A stretch of DNA of 64,000 nt, taken from NCBI RefSeq assembly GCF_003605385.1, contig NZ_QYTV02000005.1, positions 135,684 to 199,683 of the forward strand, written 5' to 3'. The DNA comes from Siminovitchia acidinfaciens. GTDB taxonomy: Bacteria; Bacillota; Bacilli; Bacillales; Bacillaceae_C. The notes below the pieces were generated by a model, which was not told the DNA's origin, did no database searches, and saw only the letters and a list, made by a program, of their open reading frames with translations. Position 1 is the first letter of the stretch; each line of letters begins with the position of its first letter. Of this stretch, positions 16,624 to 26,832 are shown in pieces. Position numbers and translations under genes: made by a program.

Positions 16624-16652
16624 AAAAAGGCCTGCTGTAGCAAGGCCTTTTT
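16624..16652. terminator. Bidirectional terminator between prli42 and the L,D-transpeptidase
   Basis: AAAAAGGCC...GGCCTTTTT forms a stem with U-runs on both strands, serving the convergent prli42 (+) and ldt (-) genes. Confidence 0.85.
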
Positions 16653-17163
16653 AAAATGCCCCGGCTTCACTGGCCAATTGTTCGAAAGACTTATCAGTAT
16701 TGGTGATGAGTATTCTTGTGCCCTCCGGAACTTGATCGTATAGATCCTCCAGGGTCACTTTTGAAAGACGTATACACCCTTCCGATACATAGCTCCCGAT
16801 CGTATAGGGCTGATTTGTGCCATGCAGTCCGTAAATCCTGCCATCTGTACCTTTTGCATCAAATCCAATCCAACGCGATCCGAGCGGATTGCGCGGATCG
16901 CCTCCGGGAATATCCTTTTTTCGGTAATAAGGATTTACCGCTTTCACTTTGACAGTAAACAAGCCTTCGGGAGTCAACTCATTTGTTTTTCCCGTCGCCA
17001 CTTTGGTTTGCATTTGAACTTTTCCATGATTGACCCAAACCAGTTCGTTCGTTTTCTTATTAATGATAATTAAGGGATCTCCCGGTAAAACTTCAGAACC
17101 AAGCGGCCAAAAAGGAGAGGCGGCCAATAAAAACAACATGAAAAAAATGCGCACGTTCTTCAC
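16651..17163 (-). CDS. L,D-transpeptidase (YkuD domain)
   Basis: A 170-residue secreted or membrane-anchored protein with an N-terminal signal segment (about 1-22, VRIFFMLFLLAASPFWPLG). A YkuD catalytic domain follows and fills nearly the whole protein. The active-site signature is complete: YGLHGTNQPYTIG followed by SEGCIRLS with the catalytic cysteine. Such enzymes form 3-3 peptidoglycan crosslinks or attach proteins to peptide stems. Unlike YkuD itself it has no LysM module. It stands alone between a dispersed repeat and prli42. Confidence 0.9.
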   Translation of the reverse strand: MKNVRIFFMLFLLAASPFWPLGSEVLPGDPLIIINKKTNELVWVNHGKVQMQTKVATGKTNELTPEGLFTVKVKAVNPYYRKKDIPGGDPRNPLGSRWIGFDAKGTDGRIYGLHGTNQPYTIGSYVSEGCIRLSKVTLEDLYDQVPEGTRILITNTDKSFEQLASEAGAF

Positions 17164-17220
17164 CCTTTTTTATCAAGCTTGGCGCCATGCGTAAGGATCG
17201 ATTGCAAGAAGCGTATTCGG

Positions 17221-17475
17221 GGAGGTTCAGAATGTCATAGCAAAGCTACGTAATGCAGTTCAGCAGCTTTGCTGTGACACCGAGTTACTCTCAACAAATT
17301 TCGTCTTGCATCACCGTAATAGGCTCCGCTTTTGCTTTTTCTACTTAGCTTGCACGTAGGGTGAAGTATGATTCAAATACTTTTATAAAAGCGCAAGGCG
17401 CCTGGCCGACTTAATGCGCCACGTCCTGTGGCGCCGCCGGCACTAGGACCTCCTGTCCGTCGGAGCTAGCATACC
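17221..17475 (+). repeat. Dispersed structured repeat (copy 5)
   Basis: It contains the paired blocks CATAGCAAAGCT and CAGCTTTGCTGTGACACCGAG, then AAAGCGCAAGGCGCCTGGCCGAC, GTCCTGTGGCGCC, CACTAGGACCTCCTGTCCGTC and the tail GGAGCTAGC. It fills the 370-bp gap between ldt and brxB; the rest of that gap (17476-17534) is AT-rich with no clear signal. Confidence 0.7.
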
Positions 17476-17534
17476 GTATCCTTGTTTGAAGAAAAAATGC
17501 AGTAAAATTTTATGCTTTTTATCTTTTAAAAAAA

Positions 17535-17972
17535 TTAAACTTCCTCGCAATATTCATCAAAATATTGCTGAAGTTTGTTTACAACAGACATCGGAGCATG
17601 TCCTTCAATCTCGTGACGTTCTACCATCGTGCAGATTTTTCCGTCTTTCAGCAATGCAAAAGATGGGGAGGACGGCGGGTAGTCAGTGAAGTAGCTTCTT
17701 GCTTTGGCTGTCGCATCTCTATCTTGCCCGGCAAAAACTGTCACAAGGTGGTCAGGACGCTTATCATAGTGAATAGCATGTGCTGCAGCAGGACGTGCAA
17801 CCCCGCCGGCACATCCGCAAACAGAGTTGATCATGACAAGGGTTGTCCCTTTTCTTGTCAATGCCGCATCCACTTCCTCGGGTGTCTGAAGCTGCTCATA
17901 GCCAGACTGCTCCATATCTTCACGGGCCTGCCTGACAATATCGTTAACATACATGTTAAAATCCATACTCAT
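17535..17972 (-). CDS. brxB: Bacilliredoxin BrxB (YqiW)
   Basis: A 145-residue thioredoxin-fold protein of the BrxA/BrxB (DUF1094) family. The redox motif is C-G-C at residues 52-54 in [15 protein letters not shown]. It removes bacillithiol from S-bacillithiolated proteins after oxidative stress. ATG at 17972 follows GGGGAAAG. In B. subtilis it also sits close to the bkd genes. It is probably monocistronic here. Confidence 0.93.
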   Translation of the reverse strand: MSMDFNMYVNDIVRQAREDMEQSGYEQLQTPEEVDAALTRKGTTLVMINSVCGCAGGVARPAAAHAIHYDKRPDHLVTVFAGQDRDATAKARSYFTDYPPSSPSFALLKDGKICTMVERHEIEGHAPMSVVNKLQQYFDEYCEEV

Positions 17973-18096
17973 CTATTTCTTTCCCCTTTCAACAACTTTC
18001 ATAGTTTGTACTAATGCTATCATAACAATTTGACACGTATTTTATCAAATATGGGAGTTTCATCAAAAGTTTTGGTTTAACTCTAAAAAGTTCGGG

Positions 18097-18102
18097 TATG
18101 AT
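18097..18102 (+). promoter_or_regulatory. Possible -10 element of the sRNA candidate
   Basis: TATGAT lies 8 bases before the first stem of the candidate sRNA. A recognisable -35 is poor: TTGGTT is 19 bases upstream. The promoter is therefore tentative. Confidence 0.3.
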
Positions 18103-18107
18103 AAAAA

Positions 18108-18178
18108 TACATCTAGATCCATACCCCTAAACTCCCTAGATGTTTTCTTTGGACAGCCGAAGGGCTGTCCCTTTTTTA
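18108..18178 (+). ncRNA. Candidate small RNA with C-rich loop and strong terminator
   Basis: About 70 nt with no open frame. A 7-bp stem CATCTAG (18110-18116)/CTAGATG (18136-18142) presents a pyrimidine-rich loop containing ACCCCTAAACTCC. It is followed by a textbook terminator, GGACAGCC-GAA-GGGCTGTCC and CTTTTTT. The nearest plus-strand gene end is far upstream (prli42, with its own terminator), so the terminator needs its own transcript. C-rich single-stranded loops are typical of Firmicute sRNAs that block ribosome sites. The assignment is inferred from structure only. Confidence 0.5.
18151..18178 (+). terminator. Intrinsic terminator (plus strand)
   Basis: GGACAGCC, a GAA loop, GGGCTGTCC, then CTTTTTTATT. 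It belongs to the sRNA candidate; no protein gene on this strand ends nearby. Confidence 0.85.
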
Positions 18179-18189
18179 TTCGTTCATTA

Positions 18190-18262
18190 ATCAACACCGT
18201 TGATTATCGCTTCGGGCGGGCGCTTTCCGCAAAATCAACAGCGCCGTTTATTATAAAGTTCT
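18190..18262 (+). repeat. Degenerate MITE-like repeat (second family)
   Basis: CACCGTTGATTATCGCTTCGGGCGGGCGCTTTCCGC and a right end AAAGTTCTGTTTAACC recall the element at 8138-8213. It separates the sRNA candidate from meaB. Confidence 0.35.
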
Positions 18263-18301
18263 GTTTAACCTTGAGGTTATTTGCAAATGCCAAACATAGA
18301 T

Positions 18302-19330
18302 TTAACATAGCCTGTCATAAAAAGCATCAAACAAAAGGCCGCTTGCTTTAGTGACAGTAATTTCCTCATCCATCACTTTCTTTTCAATTCCTGGCACAAG
18401 GCTTTTTACTTTTTCGTCTCCAAAAAAGGCGCTTTCCAGCTCCTCTTTTATTAAAGCGTATAGCCATTCCTTTGCCTGCATTTTACGATTTTCCTGAAAC
18501 AGCCCGGAAGCTTTCGTCACCTCTATATATCGAAGGACCATTTCCCAAATTTCTTCAATGCCCTGTTTAAACAGGGCTGAACAGGTAAGGGCAGGGGTTG
18601 TCCAACCTTGTGTCGCTGGCTGCAGAAAATGAAGTATTTGTTTATATTCTCTCTGCGTTTTTTTAGCCAGCTCCAGATTGCGGCCATCAGCCTTATTGAC
18701 AATGACTGCATCTGCAAGCTCCATGATCCCTTTTTTCATTCCCTGCAATTCATCGCCGGCACCTGTTAAAACCAGCAGCATGAAAAAATCAACCATGCCC
18801 CGCACAAGCACTTCACTTTGACCGACGCCAACTGTTTCAATCAAAAGAACATCATAGCCTGCCGCTTCACAAGCTATCATTGTTTCTCTAGTTTTTCGAT
18901 GCACACCGCCAAGAGTACCTCCGGAAGGAGAAGGTCTGATAAAAGCGTTTGGGTGCTTTGCCAGTTGTTCCATTCTCGTTTTGTCTCCCAAGATACTGCC
19001 CCCGTGTACGGTTGAACTTGGATCCACTGCCAGCACGGCAACACGGTGGCCTTTATTGCACAATAACAGGCCGAACGATTCAATGAATGTACTTTTTCCA
19101 GCTCCGGGTACGCCTGTTATACCAATCCTGACCGATTTGCCTGCACGGGGAAGAAGGCTCTGCAGTATTTCTTCCGCGGTTTTTTTATGACGCCCCGCAT
19201 TGCTTTCAATTAATGTTATAGCTCTTGAAAGGATGGTGCGATCCCCTGAAAGAATTGCGTCGACCATTTCTGCAGCACTAATTTCAGTCTGCTTCCGCTT
19301 GATGAATTTCTTGCGGGTTTCCTTATTCAT
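18302..19330 (-). CDS. meaB: Methylmalonyl-CoA mutase-associated GTPase MeaB
   Basis: A 342-residue G3E-family GTPase. Walker A is [12 protein letters not shown] (about residues 68-79), followed by [20 protein letters not shown], the switch aspartate/glutamate region [12 protein letters not shown], and the base-specificity NKADG. It gates cofactor loading of the mutase and ejects damaged cobalamin. The ATG at 19330 overlaps the mutB end by 8 bp, indicating translational coupling. The longer open frame upstream is inside mutB and ignored. Last gene of the mutA-mutB-meaB operon. Confidence 0.94.
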   Translation of the reverse strand: MNKETRKKFIKRKQTEISAAEMVDAILSGDRTILSRAITLIESNAGRHKKTAEEILQSLLPRAGKSVRIGITGVPGAGKSTFIESFGLLLCNKGHRVAVLAVDPSSTVHGGSILGDKTRMEQLAKHPNAFIRPSPSGGTLGGVHRKTRETMIACEAAGYDVLLIETVGVGQSEVLVRGMVDFFMLLVLTGAGDELQGMKKGIMELADAVIVNKADGRNLELAKKTQREYKQILHFLQPATQGWTTPALTCSALFKQGIEEIWEMVLRYIEVTKASGLFQENRKMQAKEWLYALIKEELESAFFGDEKVKSLVPGIEKKVMDEEITVTKASGLLFDAFYDRLC

Positions 19331-21491
19331 TAATCTCGCCCGCTTCCTCGTATCCCAGACGTTCATAAATTTCTTCAATCACTTTTTGGGCAGCAACAGG
19401 AATGACGGTTCCCGGCCCAAAAATGGCCGAAGCGCCATTCGCTCTCAGAAAATCATAGTCCTGCGGAGGGATGACGCCGCCTATGACCACAATGATATCT
19501 TCCCTGCCAATTTTCCTCAGTTCCTCCACCAGCTTTGGCAGCAATGTCCGGTGTCCGGCAGCCAATGAGCTTACTCCAATGACATGCACATCATTTTCTG
19601 CCGCCTGTCTCGCCGTTTCTTCAGGCGTTTGAAATAAAGGACCGATGTCAACGTCAAAGCCCAGATCTGCAAAAGCAGTCGAAATGACTTTTGCACCGCG
19701 ATCATGCCCATCCTGGCCCATTTTGGCAATTAAAATCCGCGGTCTCCGTCCCTCATTTTCCAAAAAGTCATCTGTCATGTCTTTTATCAGGGTAATTTCC
19801 TCCTCATTTGAAAAATGCGAGCCGTAAACACCGCTGATTGATCGGATTACTGCCTTGTGTCTCCCGCATGCCTTTTCAATCGCTGATGATATTTCACCCA
19901 GCGTCGCGCGCTCCCTTGCCGCTTCAACTGCAAGCTCTAAGAGATTAGCCGAATTGCCTGCAGCGCCTTCTGTCAGTTGTTTCAACGCTGCTTTAACCTT
20001 TTCTTCCGAGCGCTGCTCCTTTAGTTGACCGATGCGCTCCACTTGTTTCTCCCGAACTGCGGTATTATCGATATTTAAAATATCGATCTCTTCCTCTTTC
20101 TCAAGACGATAGCGGTTTACCCCGATAATTGTCTCTTTTTTGGAATCTATCAAAGCCTGTCTTCTTGCGGCAGCTTCTTCAATCCGCATTTTTGGGAGTC
20201 CAGTTTCAATCGCTCTAGTCATGCCGCCAAGTTCTTCAACTTCATCAATATGAGTCCAAGCCCTTTTCATCAATTCATCGGTCAGCGCTTCGACATAGTA
20301 TGAACCGCCCCACGGATCGATTACGTCTGTCAAACCGGTCTCATCCTGTAAAAAAAGCTGGGTGTTACGGGCGATTCGTGCAGAAAAGTCCGTCGGAAGA
20401 GCGATGGCTTCGTCAAGTGCATTCGTGTGGAGGGACTGTGTATGCCCCATGGCAGCTGCATGTGCCTCAATCAATGTCCGAATCACATTATTGAACGGAT
20501 CCTGTTCTGTCAAACTCCATCCTGACGTTTGGCTGTGCGTCCGGAGAGCCAGCGACTTCAAATTCTTCGGCTCAAAGGGACTCATTAACTGGGCCCACAT
20601 CGTTCGCGCAGCCCTCAATTTGGCCACTTCCATGAAGTAATTCATTCCAATGCCCCAGAAGTATGAAAGACGCGGCGCAAATGAGTCAATATCAAGTCCG
20701 GATTTTAGGCCTGTTCTTACATACTCAAGCCCATCCGCAAGCGTATAGGCCAATTCTATATCAGCTGGAGCTCCCGCCTCCTGCATATGGTATCCGGAAA
20801 TTGAAATGCTGTTGAACTTTGGCATATGTTTTGATGTATATTCAAAAATATCACCGATGATCCTCATGGACATTTCCGGCGGATAAATATACGTATTTCT
20901 TACCATGTACTCTTTTAAAATATCATTTTGTATCGTACCCGAAAGCTGCTCCTTCTTGACGCCCTGCTCTTCGGCCGTCACGATGAAAAAGGCCAGAACA
21001 GGAATTACTGCCCCATTCATTGTCATCGAGACGGACATTTGATCCAACGGGATTCCGTCAAATAATATTTTCATATCGAGAATGGAATCAATGGCCACCC
21101 CCGCTTTTCCGACGTCGCCCTCAACCCGCGGATGGTCCGAATCATACCCCCGATGGGTTGCCAAATCAAACGCCACGGACAGGCCTTTTTGTCCCATGGC
21201 CAAATTTCTCCGATAAAAGGCGTTGCTTTCTTCCGCGGTTGAAAATCCGGCATATTGCCTGATTGTCCAGGGACGGTTCACATACATCGTAGGATAAGGC
21301 CCACGGGTATACGGGGGGATTCCCGGTATCGTATCCGTAAATTCCAACCCACTAAGATCGTCCTTTGTATATAAAGCTTTTACGTTAATTTGTTCATTCG
21401 TTTCAAAGCTTTTATTTTTAAAAGCCTGCTGATTTTTGGGAGCCCCCGCAAATTGAGGTACAATCGATTGGAAATCCGGCTTTTTATCCAT
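19323..21491 (-). CDS. mutB: Methylmalonyl-CoA mutase, catalytic (large) subunit
   Basis: A 722-residue adenosylcobalamin-dependent mutase that converts (R)-methylmalonyl-CoA to succinyl-CoA. An N-terminal TIM barrel (about 50-560, with [15 protein letters not shown] and the substrate-binding [13 protein letters not shown]-type block read here as [16 protein letters not shown]) is followed by a B12-binding domain (about 590-720). That domain carries the axial-ligand motif [12 protein letters not shown], then GVSSLAAGH and IGGVIPPQD. All base-off B12-binding residues are present. It overlaps both neighbours by 8 bp. B. subtilis lacks this gene although it keeps mce and pccB homologues. Confidence 0.96.
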   Translation of the reverse strand: MDKKPDFQSIVPQFAGAPKNQQAFKNKSFETNEQINVKALYTKDDLSGLEFTDTIPGIPPYTRGPYPTMYVNRPWTIRQYAGFSTAEESNAFYRRNLAMGQKGLSVAFDLATHRGYDSDHPRVEGDVGKAGVAIDSILDMKILFDGIPLDQMSVSMTMNGAVIPVLAFFIVTAEEQGVKKEQLSGTIQNDILKEYMVRNTYIYPPEMSMRIIGDIFEYTSKHMPKFNSISISGYHMQEAGAPADIELAYTLADGLEYVRTGLKSGLDIDSFAPRLSYFWGIGMNYFMEVAKLRAARTMWAQLMSPFEPKNLKSLALRTHSQTSGWSLTEQDPFNNVIRTLIEAHAAAMGHTQSLHTNALDEAIALPTDFSARIARNTQLFLQDETGLTDVIDPWGGSYYVEALTDELMKRAWTHIDEVEELGGMTRAIETGLPKMRIEEAAARRQALIDSKKETIIGVNRYRLEKEEEIDILNIDNTAVREKQVERIGQLKEQRSEEKVKAALKQLTEGAAGNSANLLELAVEAARERATLGEISSAIEKACGRHKAVIRSISGVYGSHFSNEEEITLIKDMTDDFLENEGRRPRILIAKMGQDGHDRGAKVISTAFADLGFDVDIGPLFQTPEETARQAAENDVHVIGVSSLAAGHRTLLPKLVEELRKIGREDIIVVIGGVIPPQDYDFLRANGASAIFGPGTVIPVAAQKVIEEIYERLGYEEAGEINE

Positions 21492-23346
21492 TTAAATCTA
21501 CCTCCCATCGGCTAAACATTCCATATAACTTTTCAAATATATTCTGTCCGGAATAAAATGTTCCGTCCATATGGAGTGACGCAAGCTCCTCTTTTGTGAA
21601 GTCACCGGCAATATCCAGATGGACATTAGGCAAGTTTTCTTTCGCCCAGCGTCCAATTTTCGGAGCAAATTCCTTACAAAAGGAATGCGGCCCGCACAAA
21701 CAGAAATCTATTTCCGAAGACTCCATCATGTAACGCTTTATATCATCCAAACTCTGGAAACCATCTTTCCAGACAGCTTGTATACCTGCTGTAGCCAGTA
21801 CACCTGCAACAAAATCCGCATATGGCTTATATGCCCTCAATTCCCCAAGGCAGATCAGTCCTACAGTTGGAGTGTTTCCTTTCAATGACAGCTTGGAAGC
21901 CTTTTCCCGCAAGCTCTCGAATTTCTCCGCGAGCCTAACACTTCGAAGAGGCTCAACTTTCAACATCCCTCTTCCTTTCGGAAGGGACTTGCCTTCTTTT
22001 ATTGGATATCCAGCTTTTTCGCTGGCCACAGCATACACGTTCACCCCGACAGCCGCCCTTTTCCTTGTTTCCATGTCTTTTAATCTATCAGCTGCAGCTT
22101 TTTTGACTTTCCTTTGGAGCCACCCTTCCCGCAAGACTTCAATCATGCCGCCTCGATGATCAATCTCCTGGAAAAACCTCCACCCATCATTGACCAGACT
22201 TGATGTTAACGCCTCGATATAATAAGAGCCTCCCGCCGGGTCCACAACCTGGTCCAAAAATGACTCTTCTTTTAACAGAAGTTGAGTATTTCCAGCTATT
22301 CTTATTGAAAAATCGGTGGCTTGTTTGGACAATTCATCAAATGGCCCTACATGGAGGTAATTAACACCGCCCAATATTCCGGCAAATGCTTCATTTCCCG
22401 CACGGAGCATATTCACATAAGGGTCCAGGACAGATTTTGTAATATTGGCTGTTTCCGCGCTAATCGGAACTGCTTGTTCACCTGCCGGCATTCCGTATGC
22501 ATCAGCAAGCGTCTTCCAAAGGACCCTGAAAGCCCTAAATTTCGATAGTTCCATAAAAAAATTACTGCCGATGCCAAACCGAAAAATAAGTTTGGATGCG
22601 GTTTTTTCTGGGGGCCATCCCAGTTTTTTCATATGTTCAAGATAAAATACTGCCAATGCCAAAGAAACACCAAGCTCCTGAATTACTTGAGCCCCGGCTT
22701 CCTTATATGGCTTTATATCGATCAGTATTGTACGAATTTGAGGAAACTCCCGATCAAGCCGTTTGATCTGTGAACTCCAATCTTCCATATGGTCACTTTT
22801 AACGTCGGGGATGAAGCCATCGTCAAGCTCCGCTGAAACCACATCGGCCGCAATCACCCCTGTAACATTAATATTTTCATCAAGCAGCTTTTCTGTGATG
22901 ATTTCGTATCGGTTTCCGCCAAAAATAAGAAGCGGCACTTGATCAAGTGGGATTATATCGTTCAATTCTTTGAAACTTACATCAGCAAGCCTTGCAAGCT
23001 GCAAAGGGTCGAATGCGACCGTGTCCTGCCCCCGTTTAAGGGAATTTTCAATTTGAAGCTTCAATTTGTTCCAATCTTCTTCTTTTATAATTTGAGCTAT
23101 ACGCCAACCTTGCTTTTTCTCAGGAGGAAAAAAGCCCCGTAAAAAATTCCCTTCTCCTGGGTATTGGTCTATCCGTCTATAATCGATATTATTCTGTGTA
23201 TAAAGGGGAGTTAATTGAATACCTTCGTACGTATCGGTGTAAAGGTCTTTGAGGGAAGCATTCTTCAAAGATGATTGTGCAGTCTTCTCCCAATCATTGA
23301 TTGTCGCTTTATTGAAGACTGTATTTTTTGCCTGATCAGTGAACAT
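21484..23346 (-). CDS. mutA: Methylmalonyl-CoA mutase, small (non-catalytic) subunit
   Basis: A 620-residue partner of MutB with the same two-domain layout. It has the barrel half ([29 protein letters not shown] region, then [12 protein letters not shown]) and a C-terminal flavodoxin-like domain. That domain lacks the DxHxxG cobalamin ligand; the equivalent region reads [15 protein letters not shown], as expected for the inactive subunit of the heterodimer. The ATG at 23346 lies nine bases after GGAAGG; a GTG three codons upstream overlaps that site and is the alternative. First gene of the operon, with promoter and cre upstream. Confidence 0.93.
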   Translation of the reverse strand: MFTDQAKNTVFNKATINDWEKTAQSSLKNASLKDLYTDTYEGIQLTPLYTQNNIDYRRIDQYPGEGNFLRGFFPPEKKQGWRIAQIIKEEDWNKLKLQIENSLKRGQDTVAFDPLQLARLADVSFKELNDIIPLDQVPLLIFGGNRYEIITEKLLDENINVTGVIAADVVSAELDDGFIPDVKSDHMEDWSSQIKRLDREFPQIRTILIDIKPYKEAGAQVIQELGVSLALAVFYLEHMKKLGWPPEKTASKLIFRFGIGSNFFMELSKFRAFRVLWKTLADAYGMPAGEQAVPISAETANITKSVLDPYVNMLRAGNEAFAGILGGVNYLHVGPFDELSKQATDFSIRIAGNTQLLLKEESFLDQVVDPAGGSYYIEALTSSLVNDGWRFFQEIDHRGGMIEVLREGWLQRKVKKAAADRLKDMETRKRAAVGVNVYAVASEKAGYPIKEGKSLPKGRGMLKVEPLRSVRLAEKFESLREKASKLSLKGNTPTVGLICLGELRAYKPYADFVAGVLATAGIQAVWKDGFQSLDDIKRYMMESSEIDFCLCGPHSFCKEFAPKIGRWAKENLPNVHLDIAGDFTKEELASLHMDGTFYSGQNIFEKLYGMFSRWEVDLNG

Positions 23347-23370
23347 GCGGTACACCCTTCCTCTCCATTT

Positions 23371-23385
23371 ATGTAAACGATTCCA
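23371..23385 (+). promoter_or_regulatory. cre site (CcpA) at the start of the mut operon
   Basis: ATGTAAACGATTCCA satisfies all fixed positions of WTGNAANCGNWNNCW. It lies 25 bp upstream of mutA and about 20 bases downstream of the predicted transcription start, a roadblock-type position. Confidence 0.65.
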
Positions 23386-23407
23386 AAATATTTATCTATT
23401 CATTCCT

Positions 23408-23436
23408 ATTTTATTATAGTTGTGGAAGCCAGACAA
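23408..23436 (-). promoter_or_regulatory. Sigma-A-type promoter of mutA-mutB-meaB
   Basis: Minus strand: TTGTCT (23431-23436), 17 bases, TAAAAT (23408-23413). The remaining intergenic stretch to 23829 is AT-rich and shows no riboswitch or other element I can recognise. Confidence 0.5.
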
Positions 23437-23829
23437 CCGATTGAGCGACAAGGGCTGATCTCCCTCCTGTGAGATCTAAAAGTTTTTCGTGGTTTGTAAG
23501 TTGGAATCAAGCCTAGACAGTTACTATATCCTCTCTTCCAATTCGAATGATTGAAAGCTCCCTTCCTTTTCAGAATGGTGTTTTACAATCGCTGGAATCA
23601 ATGATAACATGTCCCATGTTCTTTATATTCCTCAATAAAATATTTAATGGCGCTGGATACGCAGTTTTGTTATAAAAGAGAAATACATAATGAACTCCTA
23701 ATCTGTGACTTGGATGTCGTGGCTGCGGCATGTTATGTATAGAAATATATCTATTAATAAAAAAGAAAATTAACATGAGGTAAAGATGATTAACCATCAG
23801 ATTCATTGTATGTTATGGGAGGCATCAAT

Positions 23830-25083
23830 TTGAATAGAAGCAGATCAACCATGGAACAAATGCCGGGACGTGAAGTCAATTGGTTGTTGTTTATAGGAAT
23901 TATTTTTATCGGATCAAACTTAAGAGCGCCGCTCACTTCGGTCGGATCTCTTATTTCATTTATACGTGAAGATTTGGGAATCAGTAATGCAATAGCCGGG
24001 ACCATTACCACCTTACCCCTTCTGGCATTTGCTTTTCTTTCCCCCTTTGCACCAAAGATAGCCAGTCGATTGGGGATGGAACGGACCATTCTTTTTTCAT
24101 TAATCCTATTGACTGTTGGAGTAATTTCACGTTCCATGTTTGGCGCCGGCTTTCTTTTCGCGGGCACCATTATGATTGGGTTGGCCATCGCAGTGGGAAA
24201 TGTATTATTACCCGGATATATTAAAATGAACTTTCCTTTTAGGATTGGAGTCATGACGGGAATCTATGCTGTATTTATGAATGTGTTCGGGGCTTTGGGG
24301 TCCGGATTGAGTGTTCCGATCTCAACGATAGGAGGGGTCGGATGGAAAGGTTCGCTTGCCGTTTGGGCAATACTTTCTTTCACCGCCATATTATTCTGGC
24401 TTCCGCAATTAAGCAAACAGAATAAACTTACTGTGCCGGCAGCACCTTCCAAAAAAAAAATGCCAGTTTGGCGCTCTCCTTTGGCCTGGAGCATCACCTT
24501 GTTTATGGGATTGCAGTCATTGATGTTTTATACTCTGATTACCTGGCTTCCGGACATATTGCAATCTCATGGATTCAGCTCGAATGGAGCTGGTTGGATG
24601 CTATTTCTCATGCAGCTTGCATTGATTCCCATCACATTTGTGATTCCGGTGATTGCAGATAAAATGAAAAACCAGAAACTATTGGCAGGAATGACTTCCC
24701 TGTTATTTTTCCTGGGTATCGTTGCCTTGATGATCGGGGCTAGACCGTTATTATATGTTTCGGTGATACTTATCGGAATTGCAGGTGGGAGTGCCTTTAG
24801 CTTGGCCATGATGTTTTTCAGCCTTCGGACCATCGACGGGCGACAAGCAACAGAGCTATCTGGCATGGCACAATCTTTTGGCTATCTTTTAGCTGCCTCA
24901 GGACCTGTATTATTCGGGGCTTTATATGATATTAGCGGAAAATGGCAGCATTCCCTTGTTATGTTAATGATCCTTTCGGCAATAATCTTTATTGTAGGGA
25001 TCAAATCAGGTAAAGATAGAGTGATTATGGGTGAGTCTACACAACGTGTTATCCTTTCTAAATCAAATGCCGAAAATAGTTAA
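23830..25083 (+). CDS. MFS transporter, CynX/NimT-like family
   Basis: A 417-residue protein with about 12 membrane segments. It begins NWLLFIGIIFIGSNLRAPLTSVG, the NLR-P-TS-G signature at the end of helix 1 in CynX/NimT (cyanate/2-nitroimidazole) transporters. A central cytoplasmic loop (QLSKQNKLTVPAAPSKKKMP) separates the two six-helix halves. It probably exports or imports a small organic anion or drug; substrate unknown. The TTG at 23830 follows GGGAGG with seven bases spacing; an ATG eight codons upstream has no site. Confidence 0.8.
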   Translation: MNRSRSTMEQMPGREVNWLLFIGIIFIGSNLRAPLTSVGSLISFIREDLGISNAIAGTITTLPLLAFAFLSPFAPKIASRLGMERTILFSLILLTVGVISRSMFGAGFLFAGTIMIGLAIAVGNVLLPGYIKMNFPFRIGVMTGIYAVFMNVFGALGSGLSVPISTIGGVGWKGSLAVWAILSFTAILFWLPQLSKQNKLTVPAAPSKKKMPVWRSPLAWSITLFMGLQSLMFYTLITWLPDILQSHGFSSNGAGWMLFLMQLALIPITFVIPVIADKMKNQKLLAGMTSLLFFLGIVALMIGARPLLYVSVILIGIAGGSAFSLAMMFFSLRTIDGRQATELSGMAQSFGYLLAASGPVLFGALYDISGKWQHSLVMLMILSAIIFIVGIKSGKDRVIMGESTQRVILSKSNAENS

Positions 25084-25430
25084 GCATAGCAGCAAAAGGA
25101 AAAAAATGAATATATTCAAATTTAGCCGCACAAAAAGGCGCGCGACAAGCACAAGGCGGATTTTAATGAGGGAGTTCCTCAGCCGCCACAGCAAAGTAGC
25201 TGATTCCAATCACACCGTGAGAAACATAACCGAATTTACTTCATCCGGCTTTGCTACGAGGGAAACATGCGCTTCCTCTAATACGCTATGCCGCAGGAGC
25301 AAATACTGAATATGCTTCATCGTAACTTGTACCTCTAGCCGATGGCTCCTGGCCGACTTAATGAGCCACGTCCTGTGGCGCCGGCGGCACTAGGATCTAC
25401 TGTCCTTCGGAGCTAGATTAAACTATCCTT
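25084..25430 (+). repeat. Dispersed structured repeat (copy 6, long form)
   Basis: It carries GGCGCGCGACAAGCACAAGGCGGATTTT (by position 25136-25163), the pair CACAGCAAAG/CGGCTTTGCTACGAGG, CTATGCCGCAGGAGC, then GGCCGACTTAATGAGCCACGTCCTGTGGCGCC and the tail CTTCGGAGCTAG. It is a second 3' module of the type seen at 17.4 kb. It fills the MFS-bkdB intergenic gap. Confidence 0.7.
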
Positions 25431-25473
25431 GTTTAAATGGAAAATCACTCCAATTCATACCTTCGTTAACTCT

Positions 25474-25510
25474 AAAAAATCCCGTACTCAAAAGTGAGTA
25501 CGGGATTTTT
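25474..25510 (-). terminator. Terminator of the bkd operon
   Basis: AAAAATCCCGTACTC and GAGTACGGGATTTTT form a long stem with T-runs on both strands, ending 5 bases from the bkdB stop. Confidence 0.9.
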
Positions 25511-25514
25511 CCGC

Positions 25515-26801
25515 TTAATAGACAGATGTATTTTCTTTGGATATATTTTCCAGAATTTCTTTTACCCTTTTCAAGAAGTTACCGCATACGAGTCCGTCTA
25601 GAACGCGGTGATCCATTGACAAGCAGAGGTTTACTATATCTCGTGGAGCAATTCCTCCGTTTTTCAATATCACCGGCCGCTTGACAATCGATTCTATCTG
25701 TAAGATGGCTGCTTGAGGATGATTAATTATTCCCATGGACTGTACTGAACCGAAAGATCCAGTGTTATTCACAGTAAATGTACCGCCCTGGATATCATCT
25801 GTCCTCAGTCTGCCATTTCTGGCCTTATTTGCCAATCCCACTATTTCCTTTGCGATCCCCTTAATAGATTGTTCATCCGCGTTTTTGATAACAGGAACAT
25901 ACAGGACATCTTCACTTGCCACTGCAATAGATAGATTGATATCTTTTTTCTGGACGATTGTGTCCCCTGCCCACACGGAATTTATCATCGGGTATTCCCT
26001 TAAAGCCTGTGCCACCGCTTTGACAAAGAAAGCGAAGTAAGTCAGATTAAAGCCTTCCTTTAGCTTGAACTCATCTTTTATGGAGTTCCGGAATTGTACA
26101 AGCCCCGTTACATCAACTTCCACCATCATCCAAGCATGCGGGATTTCCTGCTTACTTCGGACCATATTTTCGGCAATCGTTCTCCGAATAGGTGTGATAG
26201 GAATGACTGTATCCCCTGGAAGGACAGGAACATGTGCAGGCTGATAGGCAAAGCCATGGTTGGCTGAAACGACCTTCTGCTTCGGTTGGTCGCTTGTTTC
26301 AGGCTTTGTAGGAATCTTTCCTGCATCAATAAGCTTTTGCAAGTCTTTTCGTGTTATACGGCCTTCCAAGCCGGTTCCTTCTACTTGATCCAAGTCGATG
26401 TCATATTCCTGGGCCATCCGAAGAACCGCAGGTGAATAGCGAGCCTTATTTGGATTATTTATTTTATCAGCATGGGTTCCGGCTGAGCGCTCATCAAAAG
26501 TAGCCACTCCTTCAGCCTTGACAGTAGCAACTTCCGGCAACTCTTCCCCTGCGCCCCCCTCTTGAGTGTCAATGGTGCATATAACTTCCCCAACAGCAAG
26601 CGTCTCATCTTCTAAGGCAATGATCTCCTTAACTATCCCTGAAAACGAAGAAGGTATTTCAGCGGTCACTTTGTCGGTCAAAACTTCAGCAAGCGGGTCA
26701 TATTTTTTGACCTCATCTCCGGGCGCAACAAGCCATTTGCTGATCGTCCCTTCAGTCACACTTTCTCCGAGCTGGGGCATGGTAATATTTTTAACAGCCA
26801 A
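25515..26801 (-). CDS. bkdB: Branched-chain keto-acid dehydrogenase E2 (dihydrolipoyl acyltransferase)
   Basis: A 428-residue E2 core subunit. The N-terminal lipoyl domain (about 2-77) has the lipoylated lysine in EVLTDKVTAEIPS. A peripheral E1/E3-binding domain follows (about 115-150, YSPAVLRMAQEYDIDLDQVEGTGLEGRI). The catalytic domain (about 200-428) ends with the active-site histidine in LSMDHRVLDG. It transfers the decarboxylated acyl group to CoA. The TTG start at 26801 follows AAAGGAGG with nine bases spacing; the longer frame overlaps bkdAB. Confidence 0.93.
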   Translation of the reverse strand: MAVKNITMPQLGESVTEGTISKWLVAPGDEVKKYDPLAEVLTDKVTAEIPSSFSGIVKEIIALEDETLAVGEVICTIDTQEGGAGEELPEVATVKAEGVATFDERSAGTHADKINNPNKARYSPAVLRMAQEYDIDLDQVEGTGLEGRITRKDLQKLIDAGKIPTKPETSDQPKQKVVSANHGFAYQPAHVPVLPGDTVIPITPIRRTIAENMVRSKQEIPHAWMMVEVDVTGLVQFRNSIKDEFKLKEGFNLTYFAFFVKAVAQALREYPMINSVWAGDTIVQKKDINLSIAVASEDVLYVPVIKNADEQSIKGIAKEIVGLANKARNGRLRTDDIQGGTFTVNNTGSFGSVQSMGIINHPQAAILQIESIVKRPVILKNGGIAPRDIVNLCLSMDHRVLDGLVCGNFLKRVKEILENISKENTSVY

Positions 26802-26832
26802 AAAAAACAAGCCTCCTTTATTAAGGGCCATT

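Noticed and set aside
23386-23829. Possible riboswitch between mutA and the MFS gene
   Set aside because: No conserved riboswitch core could be recognised on either strand; only a promoter and a cre are supported.
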